Notes under the pieces: model-generated
What the model was told of the DNA's origin: nothing
Databases searched by the model: none
What the model saw: the letters and a program-made list of their open reading frames with translations, nothing else
Made by a program: the position numbers and the translations under genes
Source of the DNA: Dirofilaria immitis
Taxonomy: Eukaryota; Nematoda; Chromadorea; Rhabditida; Onchocercidae
Assembly (NCBI GenBank): GCA_024305405.1
Contig: JAKNDB010000064.1
Location: forward strand, 186,001 to 250,000
Reading direction: 5' to 3'
Length of the DNA: 64,000 bases
Shown here: in pieces, positions 38,641-51,329 of the stretch
How positions within the stretch are numbered: the first letter of the stretch is position 1
Layout of the letters: every line of letters starts with the position of its first letter

Positions 38641-41600
38641 CTAACGAACTAACACATTTGGCTGCTGTTGTTGTTGTTGTTCTTGTTGCTGTTGTTGCTG
38701 CTGTTGTTGTTGTTGCTGTTGTGGTAGTTGTTGCTGTTGTTGATGTTGTAGTTGCTGTTGTTGTTGTTGTTGGCTAACCGTCGATGTAGCTGTGGAATTA
38801 CTAAGATTTGAAGCACTTTCTTCTAACTGTCGAATTGCTTCCAGAATCGTGTAGAAATTTGAATTCAAATTGGCCCCAGCGACATTTTCCAAAGGATTAA
38901 ATAAAAAGATGATGGTTGTGCAAGCAAATCACCGATCGGTGCTGGCTGTGTTTGTGATGGTGACGATTTTCTGTCATCAATATATTGTGTCTCATTACTA
39001 GTTGCTATTGCTGATACTGCTGTTTCCGATATCAAATTACCCGTAAGCATGCTTAAATCAAAACTCGTAGTTTGTAATGGTCCAGCACCACCATTATTAC
39101 TGTCATTACCAGAACCACAACTATTACCATTTATTCGTGCGTTGGTCAACAGATTATCAATCAGAAGAGCAGGCGGTAAGAATCCTAAAAAACGATATAG
39201 TTCCAATGGATTCTCGATAAAGAAAATTATCTCAAAACAATATGAAATAGTTCTTCCAAATAATGTAGTGAAACTAAAACAATATAATGAAAATTGATCT
39301 ATTTTTGCATTCCCATTGATTTCCAAAAATTTCGAAAGATTAAAAATATTTCTTTTTGATTCGCTTTTAAAAAGTCTCTTACAAAAGAATTTCGTTGATA
39401 GTTCCATTTTTTCGAAATTCATTCAGAAGATGGAAAAAGAAAATAGAACCCACATGAGAAAATCGACAATTTATAATGAAAACTAAGGATGAAATACTAA
39501 AAACTGGGAAAAAGTTTTTCAATAATTTTTCATACTATTCTACAATTTTTTAAGTGCAAAAAGAAGTTCGCCCATCGAAACTCCCACGAGGCTAAATTAC
39601 ACTAAATCTAATCCAGTTCTGCATATATTCCAAAATACTACAAAAAAACCTGCTCAGAAATTCTATAAAAATTCCGAACGAATCTATTTAGCACATTAAT
39701 ACTTCAATAAGTTTACTTTACGCAATTCACTAATAATGCTAGCCAACATATGATGATATAACTTCTAACATTGAACTAACAATCTAAAAATTTTAAATTA
39801 AATTTCAAACAAAAAACCTGCAAATGCACGTGTATGTAAAACTGGAGGTATGATATTTTGTAGTGCAATAGCTGGATTAATTATTGATGTATTCGGTTTT
39901 GAAAGAAATTGTGAAAGTACTGGAGAATTTGTCCATAAATTAAACATTCTCTCATAAAGATGTCGCAGACGACGCTCGTGTTCCAGCGCAGCTGTCAATT
40001 CACCTATTACGCCACGTTCTCGCATGTTTTCATCTTTAAAAAAAGAGAAATATTTAGCATAAACAGAGGAGCACCTTTCTGACAATTCAAACGGAAGTGT
40101 GACAACTTTGTAATGTATGAACTTTTTTATACGTCAAAAATTTTTTTATCCCAAAGCGTATATTTCTTTTTGGCAATACGTATAAGCTTTATATGACAAG
40201 AAGAAAAAGCACTGTTAAATTTTGATTAAATACTCCATGACGATAAAATTTTTAGAATTAAAAAGAGCAATTTCTTTTTTCTTTTTTTGTTAACGATTCA
40301 AGCAAACCTTGAATCTTTCGCTTTTGGCATTTATAACTGTTTCTTTCTCTTCGATAAGCTTTGTTTTCTCAGCACGCAATGTCTGAATTAGTTCCACTGT
40401 ATGTTGTAATATAGCAGCCTGAAATATTATTTAAAAAAAAATTTGTATTAAAAAATCCATAATCAACTAGACGTAACAGTAAAAATATTTTTTCTCTTAA
40501 TTGCATCTGCAATTAAGAGCTCGCTGTTTATGCCTTTGGAAAGATATATCATGGGCGATGAGCCAAGTTACTGTTTTCTAAAATATATTTAGCAAACAAA
40601 AATAAAAAAATACTTGAGATTATGTGCTTTTATAAATTACAAGGACACTTTTTCATTTTTCCCTCAATAACAATTTTAATGAGGTGTGCAGAAATCATAA
40701 CGAAAGATTCACTTTGCTCAATTTTTCGCCATCTCTTCTAGGCAATAGCAATTTCAATGATTGAAAACCGGCATTGATACTTTGCATACGACGACGTTCG
40801 TTGCAATTGGCAATTTGACGACGAAGACGCCGATCTGTTGTGTCGATATTACCGCCCATCGGCGGTGAAATGGGATCATTCGGTGGCTCACTACTGCCCG
40901 TATGATATGATGGCGATTCGCTAAAATTAATTCTAAAATTAAAAAAAAAAATTCCAACAAAAAGATAAAAACGTAATTCGATGCTCCATTCGCGGTTAAT
41001 TTAAGCTTAAAATTTTGTATCTTTCAACTAAACCTTAAGAAAGAAAAACGTTAACCAAATATAAATCAGATGAATTCTGCAGACAAAATAAGCAATGATT
41101 GATTTTTCAACAATGATGAATGATGAACATTGTTTCCCGGTCTTTTTAGAATCTAAGTAATGAGACGCCAAAATCATGGCCTTGCATGTCTAGGGGACTG
41201 TGTATAATGGTGTGTAACAACGAAAAGCAATTCTTCTTTCTTTTATCTTCAATTTCTTATTGTTCTTATTGTTGTTATGGAATATCATTCAAATCATCTG
41301 TTAGACTCTCGCGTGGTCTCAGGTAATAACTAGACTTCAAAACTTAGGATAAGTCACGCATATATTTTTGCTCATTATATCTTTCCTTTTTCGATTGAAA
41401 AACGAGTAAGAGTGATAATGAAAGTAAACAATGGATATGATATCAAATATCTTATCTCAAAAATATCTGATAAGTTGTGAATTCTCACATTAAATGATTG
41501 GGAAAGTTGTGTAATTAGTTATTCTTTCATCTTAAAATTTAAATATTTTCAAATAATCATAAAGTATATAGTTGTAAAAATCGTAATTTAAATTTCATTT

Positions 41601-42315
41601 CCAACACAAACAGAATTTTATATCATTCTTTCAGTACAATGCAGAATGGGCAAATTCATTTATCAAATTCCCATATTATTTCTAAAATGAAACTATATCA
41701 CTTATGCCTACGGCAAACTGATAAATTTAATTATTAGATATAAAATATTTAGAATAGGTAAATTTAATTAACAAATACTGTCATCTCATCCTATCGGGAG
41801 TTTAATCGAAAAAGAAAAAAAAAAAGGAAAATAAATAATTCATAGTGATTTCGTTTAGAAAGCTAATATTGCAGCAGCATTATCGTGCCAGGTAATGCCA
41901 AATTGCTCGTTTATTAGTAAACGAAATGCTAAAAATAATTTTTCATTTCATCGATATAATTATAAAAATAAGAAACAACAATAATTTATGATTAAACTTT
42001 CTTCATTATTGAAATTATCCTTTACATTTAATATATATATAAAACTTTTTATATTATTTATTCTTCTCAATTAATACTTTATTATAACAACAACGATTAT
42101 TCTTGAATTTTCCAGTCTATTCTTAATGCATACATATTATATGATAATAGAAAATAATAAAATCCTCACTTAAATGATTATCTTTTATACCTTATACTAT
42201 GCAAAAATTTGTCCAATGAAATAATAACATATGTATGTATATCTTTTCATTTCCTAAAAAAATGTTGCCAAAATGCTGCATAAAAGCATGCACACATATA
42301 CACACATACACATAC

Positions 42316-42346
<31 letters not shown>

Positions 42347-43962
42347 TACACACATACACATACACATACATATTACACATGCACATATACATACATATAC
42401 CGCCATGATCGTTTATAACCGCCGCCGTCGGTTACTACCAGTACTACCACTATTTGCTATCACCATTAAAAGAACTACAAAAACAACGATACAGCTACCC
42501 GGCTGTTCTGTGATCAAAATGGACTACTCATCCACCTACACACAGACAAGCATACAGATGATGATGATGATGATAATAATATAGGAAGAAAGATGCACAG
42601 AAATATGCATGTGCACACAAAGATGAATGTAAAAAATGTTTGCTAATGACAAAAGAGGAATAGAAGAGAAATAAAGGAAGAATGAGGTAATTAAAAGAAA
42701 AGTATTTGGCAATGTTGCAAAAGAACATTTGCACCTTCATAGCTCATTTCATCGTTTCCTCAAAAGTACACTTATACACACTTGCAGACATACACAAACA
42801 TACACATACACATACACACCTATACACACACACACACATACACACATACACACGCACACATATACACATAGACAAACAAATATATATATATATACATGAG
42901 CTTAAAATAATTAGCTAATTTTCACTTGGCTTGGCTTCATTAAACTTGGCTATTCATTTTAATATATACTTTTGCCTTCTTGTTTAAAAATCTAAAGTGA
43001 TACACAAGATGATATCAGCTAGATAATATTAGAAATGAAGAAAAAGGAATGATTGTTTCACTCATAGGCTATCTGTCATCTTGGCTTATTTGCAGACAAA
43101 TAACAAATAAGACATTCAAATAGCCTAGTTTGCAATATAATTTTAATCTCGATAAAAGCCTGGTGAATTTTCTTAATTGCACTAAATAATAGAGCAATAT
43201 TGAATCTGATTCCATACATGAATATGATCTGATTGATCTACACTTATTTTGTTTCATTATCTTCATTAGCTCTCAATTGAATAAAAAGATAAGAAAAAAA
43301 TTCAATATATATCCAAATATCTATATCATCCTGAATATATATATTCAAATATCTATATCATCCTGAATATATATTCAAATATCTATATCATCCTGAATAT
43401 ATATTCAAATATCGAAATTATTTGATCATTCGGATACAGTCATTCCTAACTTCTCTCTTTTTTAATTAAAAAAAATAAATGAAACCATGAACGATTGATA
43501 TAAACAGCAAATGAATATTTTAATCAAATTCAATTTAATCATTCATTTTTGCGATGTATTTAATTCATAAATTATTTCTATTATTTATTCGATGAAAATA
43601 AACTGGAAGAGATCATTCTGAATAAACTATTAAGCTATAAATGAGTTTGGATCATGAAGAATTTTAAATTTATACGATATTAAAGATTAACTTGCTTAGT
43701 ATAATAATGAAATATGAAAATTGATTATAAAACTTGATGATTATTCTTGATACGGATTCCAAATAATGATTCGAGAAATAAAGAGATAACAATAATTAAA
43801 TAAAATAATAATAAACCTTCGATGAGATTGAGCAGAAAATCGTTCTTCATCTTCATCCGCACTGACGCTATTATTACCTTTTGTTTTCACTATTGCGAGA
43901 ATACCATTCTTTTTTCCAGGTGTGCCATGTATCCATCCTTCATTTTTTTTTCTCTTCTCCTG
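38641..43962 (-). CDS. hlh-11: Transcription factor AP-4 (TFAP4) homologue, bHLH-leucine zipper, 5'-incomplete
   Basis: AP-4 proteins are nuclear bHLH-LZ homodimers that bind the symmetrical E-box CAGCTG. Exons in order: 43962-43817, 40920-40713, 40418-40308, 40033-39818, 39184-38641 (TAG). The basic-helix 1 segment reads RRQIANCNERRRMQSINAGF then QSLKLLLPRRDGEKLSK, nearly identical to human AP-4. Loop/helix 2 continues AAILQHTVELIQTLRAEK. The second zipper segment is GELTAALEHERRLRHLYERM. The C-terminal NFYTILEAIRQLEE matches the conserved human TIVQAIQHIEG. A polyQ tract and NVLVR end the protein. About 408 residues seen. The exon with the start codon was not found; 43962 is preceded by an acceptor (ttatttag). 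The A run 38903-38907 lacks one base, and the phase between the third and fourth listed exons is off by one, probably another error. The 2.9-kb intron 40921-43816 carries CA repeats. Confidence 0.93.
38650..38772 (-). repeat. PolyQ-coding CAA/CAG tract in the AP-4 homologue
   Basis: Mixed CAA/CAG codons give several glutamine runs (the longest about 13) broken by L, H, P and E, just before the C-terminal NVLVR. Human AP-4 is also Q-rich in its C-terminal half, so this is an expansion of a family trait. The plus-strand valine/alanine frame is a shadow. Confidence 0.9.
42290..42399 (+). repeat. (ACACAT)n microsatellite
   Basis: CA-rich tract in the large AP-4 intron. The H/T/Y frame and the opposite C/V/Y frame across it are chance frames. 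Confidence 0.95.
42771..42880 (+). repeat. (CA)n / (ACACAT)n microsatellite
   Basis: Second CA-rich tract in the same intron, 380 bp after the first. Confidence 0.95.
43304..43414 (+). repeat. 30-bp tandem repeat
   Basis: About 3.5 copies of ATTCAAATATCTATATCATC plus CTGAATATAT in the AP-4 intron. Confidence 0.9.
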
Positions 43963-44860
43963 CTAAATAACAGTAACATTAAATCAATAAGTTGCAAAGT
44001 TTTATTTTACAATCATTTCAAATATTTTGCAAAAAATGAAAGGGGAAAAAATTATATTAACATATGCTGAAAAACACGTAATTCATACACGTAACAAATA
44101 TTTCACGTATTTAATCCACGTAAATAGACTTACGGTTATATTTATGTTTGAATATTTATATACCACTCTTAATACGATTATCTCATTATATTAACCAGAT
44201 GCAGAAAATAGATTAAAATAAAGTATAATAATAATAAATATAAATCTGTATAAATAGATATGCGAAATATCGGATTCTGAATTAAACGGTATAAATCAGA
44301 AGGACGATTTCCAATGAGTTAAAATATAATTTCTACAATTCAATACATCCTTTACTATCATCCAATAATTTATTATATTTGAATTCAGAATCATTAATTG
44401 GTAATTCTTTTCATCTTCTCAGCATCTATCTATTTATCTATCTATCTATCTATCTATTCTATGAAGAATAAAATAGAATTGTGAAGATCAATTTGAATTT
44501 GAAGAATAGAATTAATCATTTATTAAATATATTAATTCTAAGTTATCATGAGATAAATACCGATAGATCTCATACGGATCAAATATTCAAATAGAAATGA
44601 ATATCAATCCTAAATTTGAATGATAGAATTGTACAATCTATTATAAAGCAACAATAGCAAATACTAGATAGATCTTATCCATCGCAATCAATCAATCAAT
44701 CAATCAATCAACATGTGATCAACATATGATATAGCTTAACTCTTCAATGATCATAAATGAACAAATAATTGATTTTCATCGAATTTTTGAAATTTCAAAA
44801 ATGAGCATGAATTTGTTATGATCAAATAACATTCAGAAATGCTTTAAAACTATCGAAATC

Positions 44861-45218
44861 ATGTGTATGTGTGTATGTGTATGTGTGTGTGTGTATGTAT
44901 GTGTATGTGTATGTGTATGTGCATGTATGTATGTGCATGTGTCTAGATTAGGATACATATGTTGTACGTGTATTATATATATTTTGTGTAAATTGATATA
45001 CATTTTGTGTTAAGTATGTTTGCATGTGTATGTATGTATAAATATGTGTACATATACATATGTATTGTATGTTTTATGAGTATAGATATGGGTATGTATA
45101 TGTGTGTGTGTGTGTGTGTGTTTATGTGTACATGTATGTATGTGTATGTGTATGCGTGTATATATACATATATATGTAGTATGTGCATGAGAGTATATAA
45201 ATGTGTGTGTGTAAAAGC
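44861..45218 (+). repeat. (TGTATG)n / (TG)n microsatellite
   Basis: Long TG-rich tract with TATG interruptions. Several overlapping chance frames on both strands. Confidence 0.95.
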
Positions 45219-45306
45219 GATAAATACGACATGAAATGAAATGTGGTAAAAAAAAAAAAGGGATGCCGGGAAATAAATAAAATTGAAGTGAGGCCATTAC
45301 GCCGTG

Positions 45307-45475
45307 CCATCTATCCGTTCGTCCATCTATCCATCTATCCATCCATCCGCCCATCCATCTATCCGTCCATCTATCCGTCCATCTATCCATCTATCCGCCC
45401 ATCTATCCATCTATCCGTTCATCTATCCATCCGTCCATCTATTCCATTCAATCCATCTGTCCATCTGTCGTCTAT
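45307..45475 (+). repeat. (CCATCTATC/CCGTCCATCTATC)n repeat
   Basis: Tetranucleotide-based tract (CATC/TATC/CGTC). The P/S/I/H-rich plus-strand frame and the W/D/R-rich minus-strand frame are by-products. Confidence 0.95.
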
Positions 45476-45501
45476 GGATCGCCTTGTTCTACTGATAACT
45501 C

Positions 45502-45539
45502 CAGCTGATCACCAGCAGACGGAACCACCCTCCCAGCTG
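45502..45539. promoter_or_regulatory. Pair of CAGCTG E-boxes upstream of AP-4
   Basis: CAGCTG at 45502-45507 and 45534-45539, 26 bp apart, in the only GC-richer, non-repetitive island of the spacer, about 1.5 kb upstream of the first AP-4 exon I can see. CAGCTG is the known AP-4 site, so autoregulation is possible. The island could also be an unrecognised 5' exon. Confidence 0.3.
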
Positions 45540-45630
45540 TCACAGACATATATATATATACACACACTTTAGTATTTCATCAAAAAAAAAAAATGCCAAA
45601 TAACACTTGGTTTAATCTTCTCCTCCTATC

Positions 45631-45662
45631 TATGTGCGTGTGTATGTGTGTCTGTATGTGTC

Positions 45663-45710
<48 letters not shown>

Positions 45711-45750
45711 TATGTGTGTGTCTGTATATGTCTGTGTGAATGTTTCTGTC
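45631..45750 (+). repeat. (TG)n microsatellite
   Basis: Pure TG core with TATG and TCTG flanks. Confidence 0.95.
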
Positions 45751-45875
45751 TATGATTAATACAATTAAGTTCATTGGAAATAACGCATAAAAGAACAATA
45801 CAAGGATACAAGGATACCGTCCTGCTTACTACTAATCATTATGTTAATTAGATATTAACCAAGATAAAATAAACT

Positions 45876-46012
45876 ATCACAGGTAAATGTTAACAGCTCT
45901 CTTCTCTATCATATCATATTACCACAGGTAATGTTAACAACTATTTTCTCTACCATATCATATTATCACAAGTAATGTTAACAGCTATCTTCTCTATCAT
46001 ATCATTCTTTTA
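45876..46012 (+). repeat. ~46-bp tandem triplication
   Basis: Three copies of a unit containing AGGTAATGTTAACAGCT, TTCTCTATCATATCAT, diverged by a few bases each. Confidence 0.85.
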
Positions 46013-47273
46013 ATTACTGTACATTTATCATAATTATAGGCTTATATATTTGACTGATAAAGTCAGAGTATCTAAAAAAAAAGAAAAATTGCTCATCATT
46101 TCGTTAATTAACTAAGATAAAGTGATATTAACATCATATCATATAACTCTTCTAATTACAACATACTGTGATAATTATAGGTTTATATTTAAACCAGAGA
46201 AAGTTACATTTTAAAGAAAAAAATTTTAAGCCTATGTTTGGAAATTGCTTTCTAGTTGTAACCCTATTGAGGCCTAAAAATCAAATCAAAAAACTTCAAA
46301 ATCATTTACTGATTAATCGATAGTGAATGAATTAGCCGAATAAATTCCCAGTATTCAAATTTTTAATTTTATTCAACAAATATTCTAATACTTACATGAA
46401 TTAAAAGGAAATGCACTACTACTATCTATCATATCATCTGCTTACCAATATATTACTATTATAGAATTGCCATTTGCCAAAAATGCCAGTTAGAAAATAC
46501 TAACTTAAATAGATTTATTTACTTCGTTCTATAAATATCATCATAAAAGCTGTGAAAGAAGAAAGTGAAAAGACAAGCATGAAAATTTAAAACAGGTGAA
46601 CATAAAAAATTGATGAAAATTTGAAGCCCAATATGAATTATAAAATAAATTTCATGAAGCAAGAAGATATTTTGAATATTCTTAAATATTTCATCATTTA
46701 TAATATATAATTCTCTAATTAACTCAATCAATCTTATTTCATTTTATTTCAATTTTACTTGTTATATATGTATTATATCGTTAGAGAGAAATCAAAAAAG
46801 TTAACTGGTGCTTTGATTAACCAGTCATGTAAGTATTAGAATATTTTCCCGTCATTTCGAGGAAAATTTTCATTTCCTATTCTTTTATATATTCTATTTC
46901 ATCATAATAACGTTCTTCATTTTTAACCAATTTCTAATCACTTAAACTTTTCAGATTGTAGTATCATACAACTGAACATTAGATACAGTATAGCTCTGCT
47001 CTTTTTTGAAAAAAGGCAACAAATGTAATTACTAAAATCATAGTGTTGAATTCACCGGATGATTAAGCTTTGATTAGATAAGGACACTATATTGTATTGA
47101 TATTGGTCGAAATAAAAACTATACCGAATTAGAATGAATTTACGAAAAGTTTTATATTATAGAATTTAAAATAGGATCACATCTAATTTGTTGAGAAAAT
47201 TAATACAACAACGAACATAAACGAAATATTATGGTAAAATCATTTATATAACTTTGAATCCAGAAATCATTTA

Positions 47274-50200
47274 TCACAGCTGTTGAGTTGAATTACCATT
47301 CCACCTGGCTTCGTCATCTGAATGTGAAGAATCCTCTTCGTTATGAAATCTTCGAATATTACCTTCCTAAATTGAACTTTTGGAAACAATACATTTTAAA
47401 TTTATTGTGGAAAAATAATATGTAATTATGATAAAATTCCGATAAAAATCTAAATTCATTCAGCAAATTATTCTTACATGTCTAAAACGGTCTTGGTGAT
47501 GTCCACTATTTTCTTTTTCTTTGCGAACTTTGCTCGATGCGGTGTTGGATTTAGTTGCATCGGTCAGCGGCGACGTAGGACCGTTATAACCAACTGTGTA
47601 AAGCAAGATACGATATAAAACTTGAAATGGAGCTGCAATAGCATACTGAAATAATCTGATCCATCTGGAACCACTGTAAGTAGCTACTATTCGTTTGCGT
47701 TTCTAAAATAGTAATTTGTTGAGATTCAATAACGTCACCAAAAACAAAATTTTGCTACAGTTCAGAATAACTGAAGCATGCAGAAAATGTCTAATAGAAA
47801 TGGCTAGAATTATAGAATTTCCCGAAGCTTTTTCGAATATTCAATGAAAATGGAGTTCTATTTATTCAAATCATCCAAAGATTAATGGAAGGAGTGCTAT
47901 CGAAAAATAATTAGGATATAATTTTTGAATATTTTAAAATTTTATGTCCCTCATGAGATTTTTCGTCCACAAACAATAGCAATAGAGTACACCAATAAAT
48001 AAACATAAACTTACAGAAAGTACAAGGACAGTTGCGGATGGCGTTAAACCCAATTCAGCAAATGTTTGTGTGATATCAGGAAACTCTTTCCTTGGATACA
48101 TTTGCACTATATAAAAATCATCACCTTGACGTCCATCCTAAAATAAAAGGATATAGAAAACCCAGCTCAAAGCATAAAATTCATACGAAATTAGACTGTC
48201 AAAATCAATTATTATTATACCTTCTTGATTACTTCTATAAGTTGGGAAAAGATATCTGTAGAAGCAAATTGATGCACCAAAGTGGAGCCATCGGGAAACT
48301 TGCACTGAATGCGGCATCCAACACTTAAAATGCAAATATGTCATAGAATCACCGAGATGTCTATTCAGACATTAGCGTAATGCATTTTGCGGAGTCGCAT
48401 TTATATCTATGCTTTATAATTGTACACTAAATACACTAAACAACATCGTATTAACAATCAACTATTCGACTTGATTCGCCTAATATGTTAAAAGGTACAC
48501 TCTATTAACTAACAATCATTCATTTGATTCACTAGTGACTTAACAGAGAAGAAAATACTTGTTTGAAACAGAAGACGGCATATCAGTTTGATGCACTACA
48601 GATTTTGCTTTCTGCTCTTGGTCTATCACATTAGCCAGTAATCCATTCATTCGCTCTTCTCTAAAAATATTTTAACAAGTCCCTTAATGAATACTTGTTT
48701 AAATATATAATTTCCAAGATGAAAACTTCCTTTCACTACACTTTTTTCTTTTACTTCATATGCTTACTTATCTGCCTTAATTTGTTGACGGAGTTTTTTA
48801 GGTAAATTTCTTGTTCACGTTTTTCGCGATTCTTTTGTTCCATAATCTCACGTCTCTCGCGTTCCTCACGTGATGCCTTTAAAATGTAAGAATGTAAATC
48901 ACTGTTAGAGATTTCCGTTGTTGAGATCAAAAATCAATTTTCAAGACTTCCATTAGAAGGAAAATTAAAATTATGCAGAAAAATGCACTAACTTTGGCTT
49001 CCAGCATTAATTTGCCCAGAGTTCTTCTTTCAATTTCTTTTGATTTTCTTCCTTTTCTTTCATAACTCTATTTTCTTCATGTTTTTTCAATTAGTTCATG
49101 TGCTCTAAAAAACATAAAATCCACGAAATGATAAGTAAATAAATTAGGGTTTCTATAAAGAATTATAATTTTAGACTTTTAATATATATTTCATCTAGGA
49201 ATTGAACAGCGAAGTCACAAATTTAGCGAATAAACTTGCATGCCACTTGAACATTTACCTTTTTATCTTTTCATCCATAACGACAGTAGTCGATTCTTTT
49301 CTTCCTGCTTCTTCTTTATCTGATTTCCTGGTTACAGTTAATGTGGACGATGAAGACTGACAGGCAGTGTTCAAAGTCTGTAAATTGAAACATTAAAGTC
49401 GGCATCAGGATTTCCTGATCCTTATAGATTATCTAACGTCACAATATACAAATAATAAATTGCTCACAATTTTTCAGACCAGTTGGTGCAAAAATAAAAT
49501 TGGTAAAAGTAAAATAAGTAAAGCAAAAGTAAAATAAGTTCAATTACTTGCCTTCATAGCAATCTTAATCCTTTGCGCAAAAACATCTTCATTTATTTCT
49601 TCAGTGATTGTAATAACATCTAGAGGTTTCCCATTCAAGTCAATAACATACGATGCTGGTACAACAAATACGGGATCTGAAATCAATTTAATTATTATTT
49701 TCCTTAAGAGATTAGGCATTCAAAAATAAAGCGAATATCGTAGAGTAAGATAAAATATGTGTGAAATAATATCATAAAGCAAGATAAATTTGTGTTTAAT
49801 GAAGTACAATATAATATTATTGAGTAAGATAAATTTGTGTTTTAATCAAAGTGCGATTATATTAGTATCACGAAATATTTAACGTTTTCATGACAAATAA
49901 TAGCACAAATACAAGGAGAAAACTAACATATTTGAGCAAATTGTTTCGCTGTCTCGGTTCCCTGGAAAATACGTATGCCAACCAAAGCTGGTTGACAAAT
50001 ATTATTATCAATACTATCCCAAAGCTGATCCATTCGTACACTTTGTTCATCTTTATTCTCTGAAATACACCATTTTAAATATGATAATTCCATTAGAGAT
50101 TTAGATGTAGATAAATCTATTATTGGTATTAATCTTAATATAAAGATTGTGTAGTGTAAACGATTTTAAAATGAAATATATAAGCAAAATGCGTACAAAC

Positions 50201-50556
50201 ATCCTATTGTTCTTTTGCCTAATGAAAACGAGATAGTTGCTTAATTTTCTCACAATTTCAATGGATTATTTTAATATTTCACTGTTTTAAAGCACATTAA
50301 TCATAATGCAATAACAATAATAATAAATCGAAGAATAGGTATAATTGTAAACGAATTGAAGAAGTGAGATGTTTTTATTAGAAAAAAAAAAGAGTACATT
50401 GCTATCTGAAAATTATTTATTTTTAATTTTATTTACAATCTTATTTTTAATGGTGTTTAGATTACCCGCAGGTTGTTGAATATTAACAATAAATAGTGAG
50501 TTTTGTTCACGACTTTTAGCGATCGCTTCAGCTATTCCACCCTCAAACCATCTCAT
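47274..50556 (-). CDS. ubxn-4: UBX domain-containing protein 4 (erasin), 11 exons
   Basis: UBXN4 is an ER-membrane adaptor that recruits p97/CDC-48 for ER-associated degradation. Exons in order: 50556-50466 (ATG), 50059-49928, 49676-49552, 49377-49259, 49104-48993, 48876-48768, 48660-48559, 48323-48221, 48137-48015, 47702-47478, 47366-47274 (TGA). About 444 residues (human 508). N-terminal thioredoxin-like segment MRWFEGGIAEAIAKS and VFVVPASYVIDLNGKPLDVI; central charged E/K/R coiled coil; UBX domain from CRIQCKFPDGSTLVHQF to MYPRKEFPD and LTPSATVLVLS; hydrophobic hairpin near FQYAIAAPFQVLYRILLY; conserved C-terminal WNGNSTQQL, as in human WNGNSTQQM. The third intron uses a GC donor (AAG|GCAAGT). 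Three homopolymer slips are present: T run 48794-48799 one short, T run 49082-49087 one long, CCC 49015-49017 one short. Confidence 0.95.
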
Positions 50557-50583
50557 ATTTTTTCTTCTTTTCCTGTAAAAGAA
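50557..50583 (-). promoter_or_regulatory. Splice-acceptor just upstream of the UBXN4 start (likely SL trans-splice site)
   Basis: On the minus strand TTCTTTTACAG ends at 50573, 16 bases before the ATG at 50556, with no convincing upstream donor found. This is the usual context of spliced-leader addition in nematodes, though a 5' UTR intron is not excluded. Confidence 0.55.
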
Positions 50584-51329
50584 ATATCAATTTATGTTTA
50601 TCATTTTTTATACTTATCAAGAAGGAAAACATTCATTCCATTTCTTATAATATTATATTCTAGCATACTTCATTCGTTTCATATCCACCCAATCTCTTTC
50701 CATATTCACCACCACTGATAATACTATCACTCATCTATAGCCAACTGCTAATTTTATCAATCTATAACTTCAGCTTAACAACATTTCCAAAATCTTAGCA
50801 CTCTTTGCTACTTCTTAAATCACATTTCCTCTACTATTCTTAAATTCTTTTCACCCTCTTGCACTCCTTAAATTCTATTATCTCGTTTTTCTTTAACAGT
50901 AATTTGTTTTAGCGAAAAAGTATATTTGCAATGGCTATTGACCGCTCTATGCAATTATGACGTCTAAGTATCAATATCGATTGCTACAAGATGATGGTTA
51001 TCACAGCGTCTATCATATATGTGTGTATGTATGTCATGTGTGTGCATCAATTATGTGCATGTTTGCATCTACTAACTTTTAACTTACATTTAACATTAAA
51101 TTTTTATAAGCTATCTTTTCCATTTCAATGCTTTAAATCAAATTAATTGTTTAATGACAATAGCTTATTTTATTTAATGAAAAATGATATAGATGAAATG
51201 AAATGAAAGTATATATGGATATGCATATTTTCATATGATAATATTCGAATCAATGTTTTTAAATGTTAAAAGTATGGAAGGAAAAGCTAAATATTTGGAT
51301 ATTTAATTTAGGTCCAATTCCAGAACATT
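50584..51329. promoter_or_regulatory. Divergent promoter region UBXN4 / MED1
   Basis: About 750 bp shared between the two divergent genes, pyrimidine-rich on the UBXN4 side with a short TG/TATG tract near 51018-51045. An acceptor-like TTTAATTTAG ends at 51311, 18 bases before the MED1 start, again fitting trans-splicing. No other motif can be named with confidence. Confidence 0.5.

Larger units (their letters stand above)
43963..47273. other. Microsatellite-rich spacer between UBXN4 and AP-4
   Basis: Both flanking genes are on the minus strand, so this holds the AP-4 promoter, any missing 5' exon and the UBXN4 3' end. It contains TG, TGTATG, CCATCTATC and TG tracts, a 46-bp triplicate and one short GC-richer island at 45476-45547. 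No gene was recognised. No spliced-leader operon arrangement is apparent, since the gap is over 3 kb. Confidence 0.6.

Noticed and set aside
42192..42918. Frames through the CA repeats
   Set aside because: Low-complexity H/T/Y or C/V/Y products of dinucleotide repeats inside an intron.
45010..45572. Frames through TGTATG and CCATCTATC repeats
   Set aside because: Microsatellite by-products on both strands, no conserved context.
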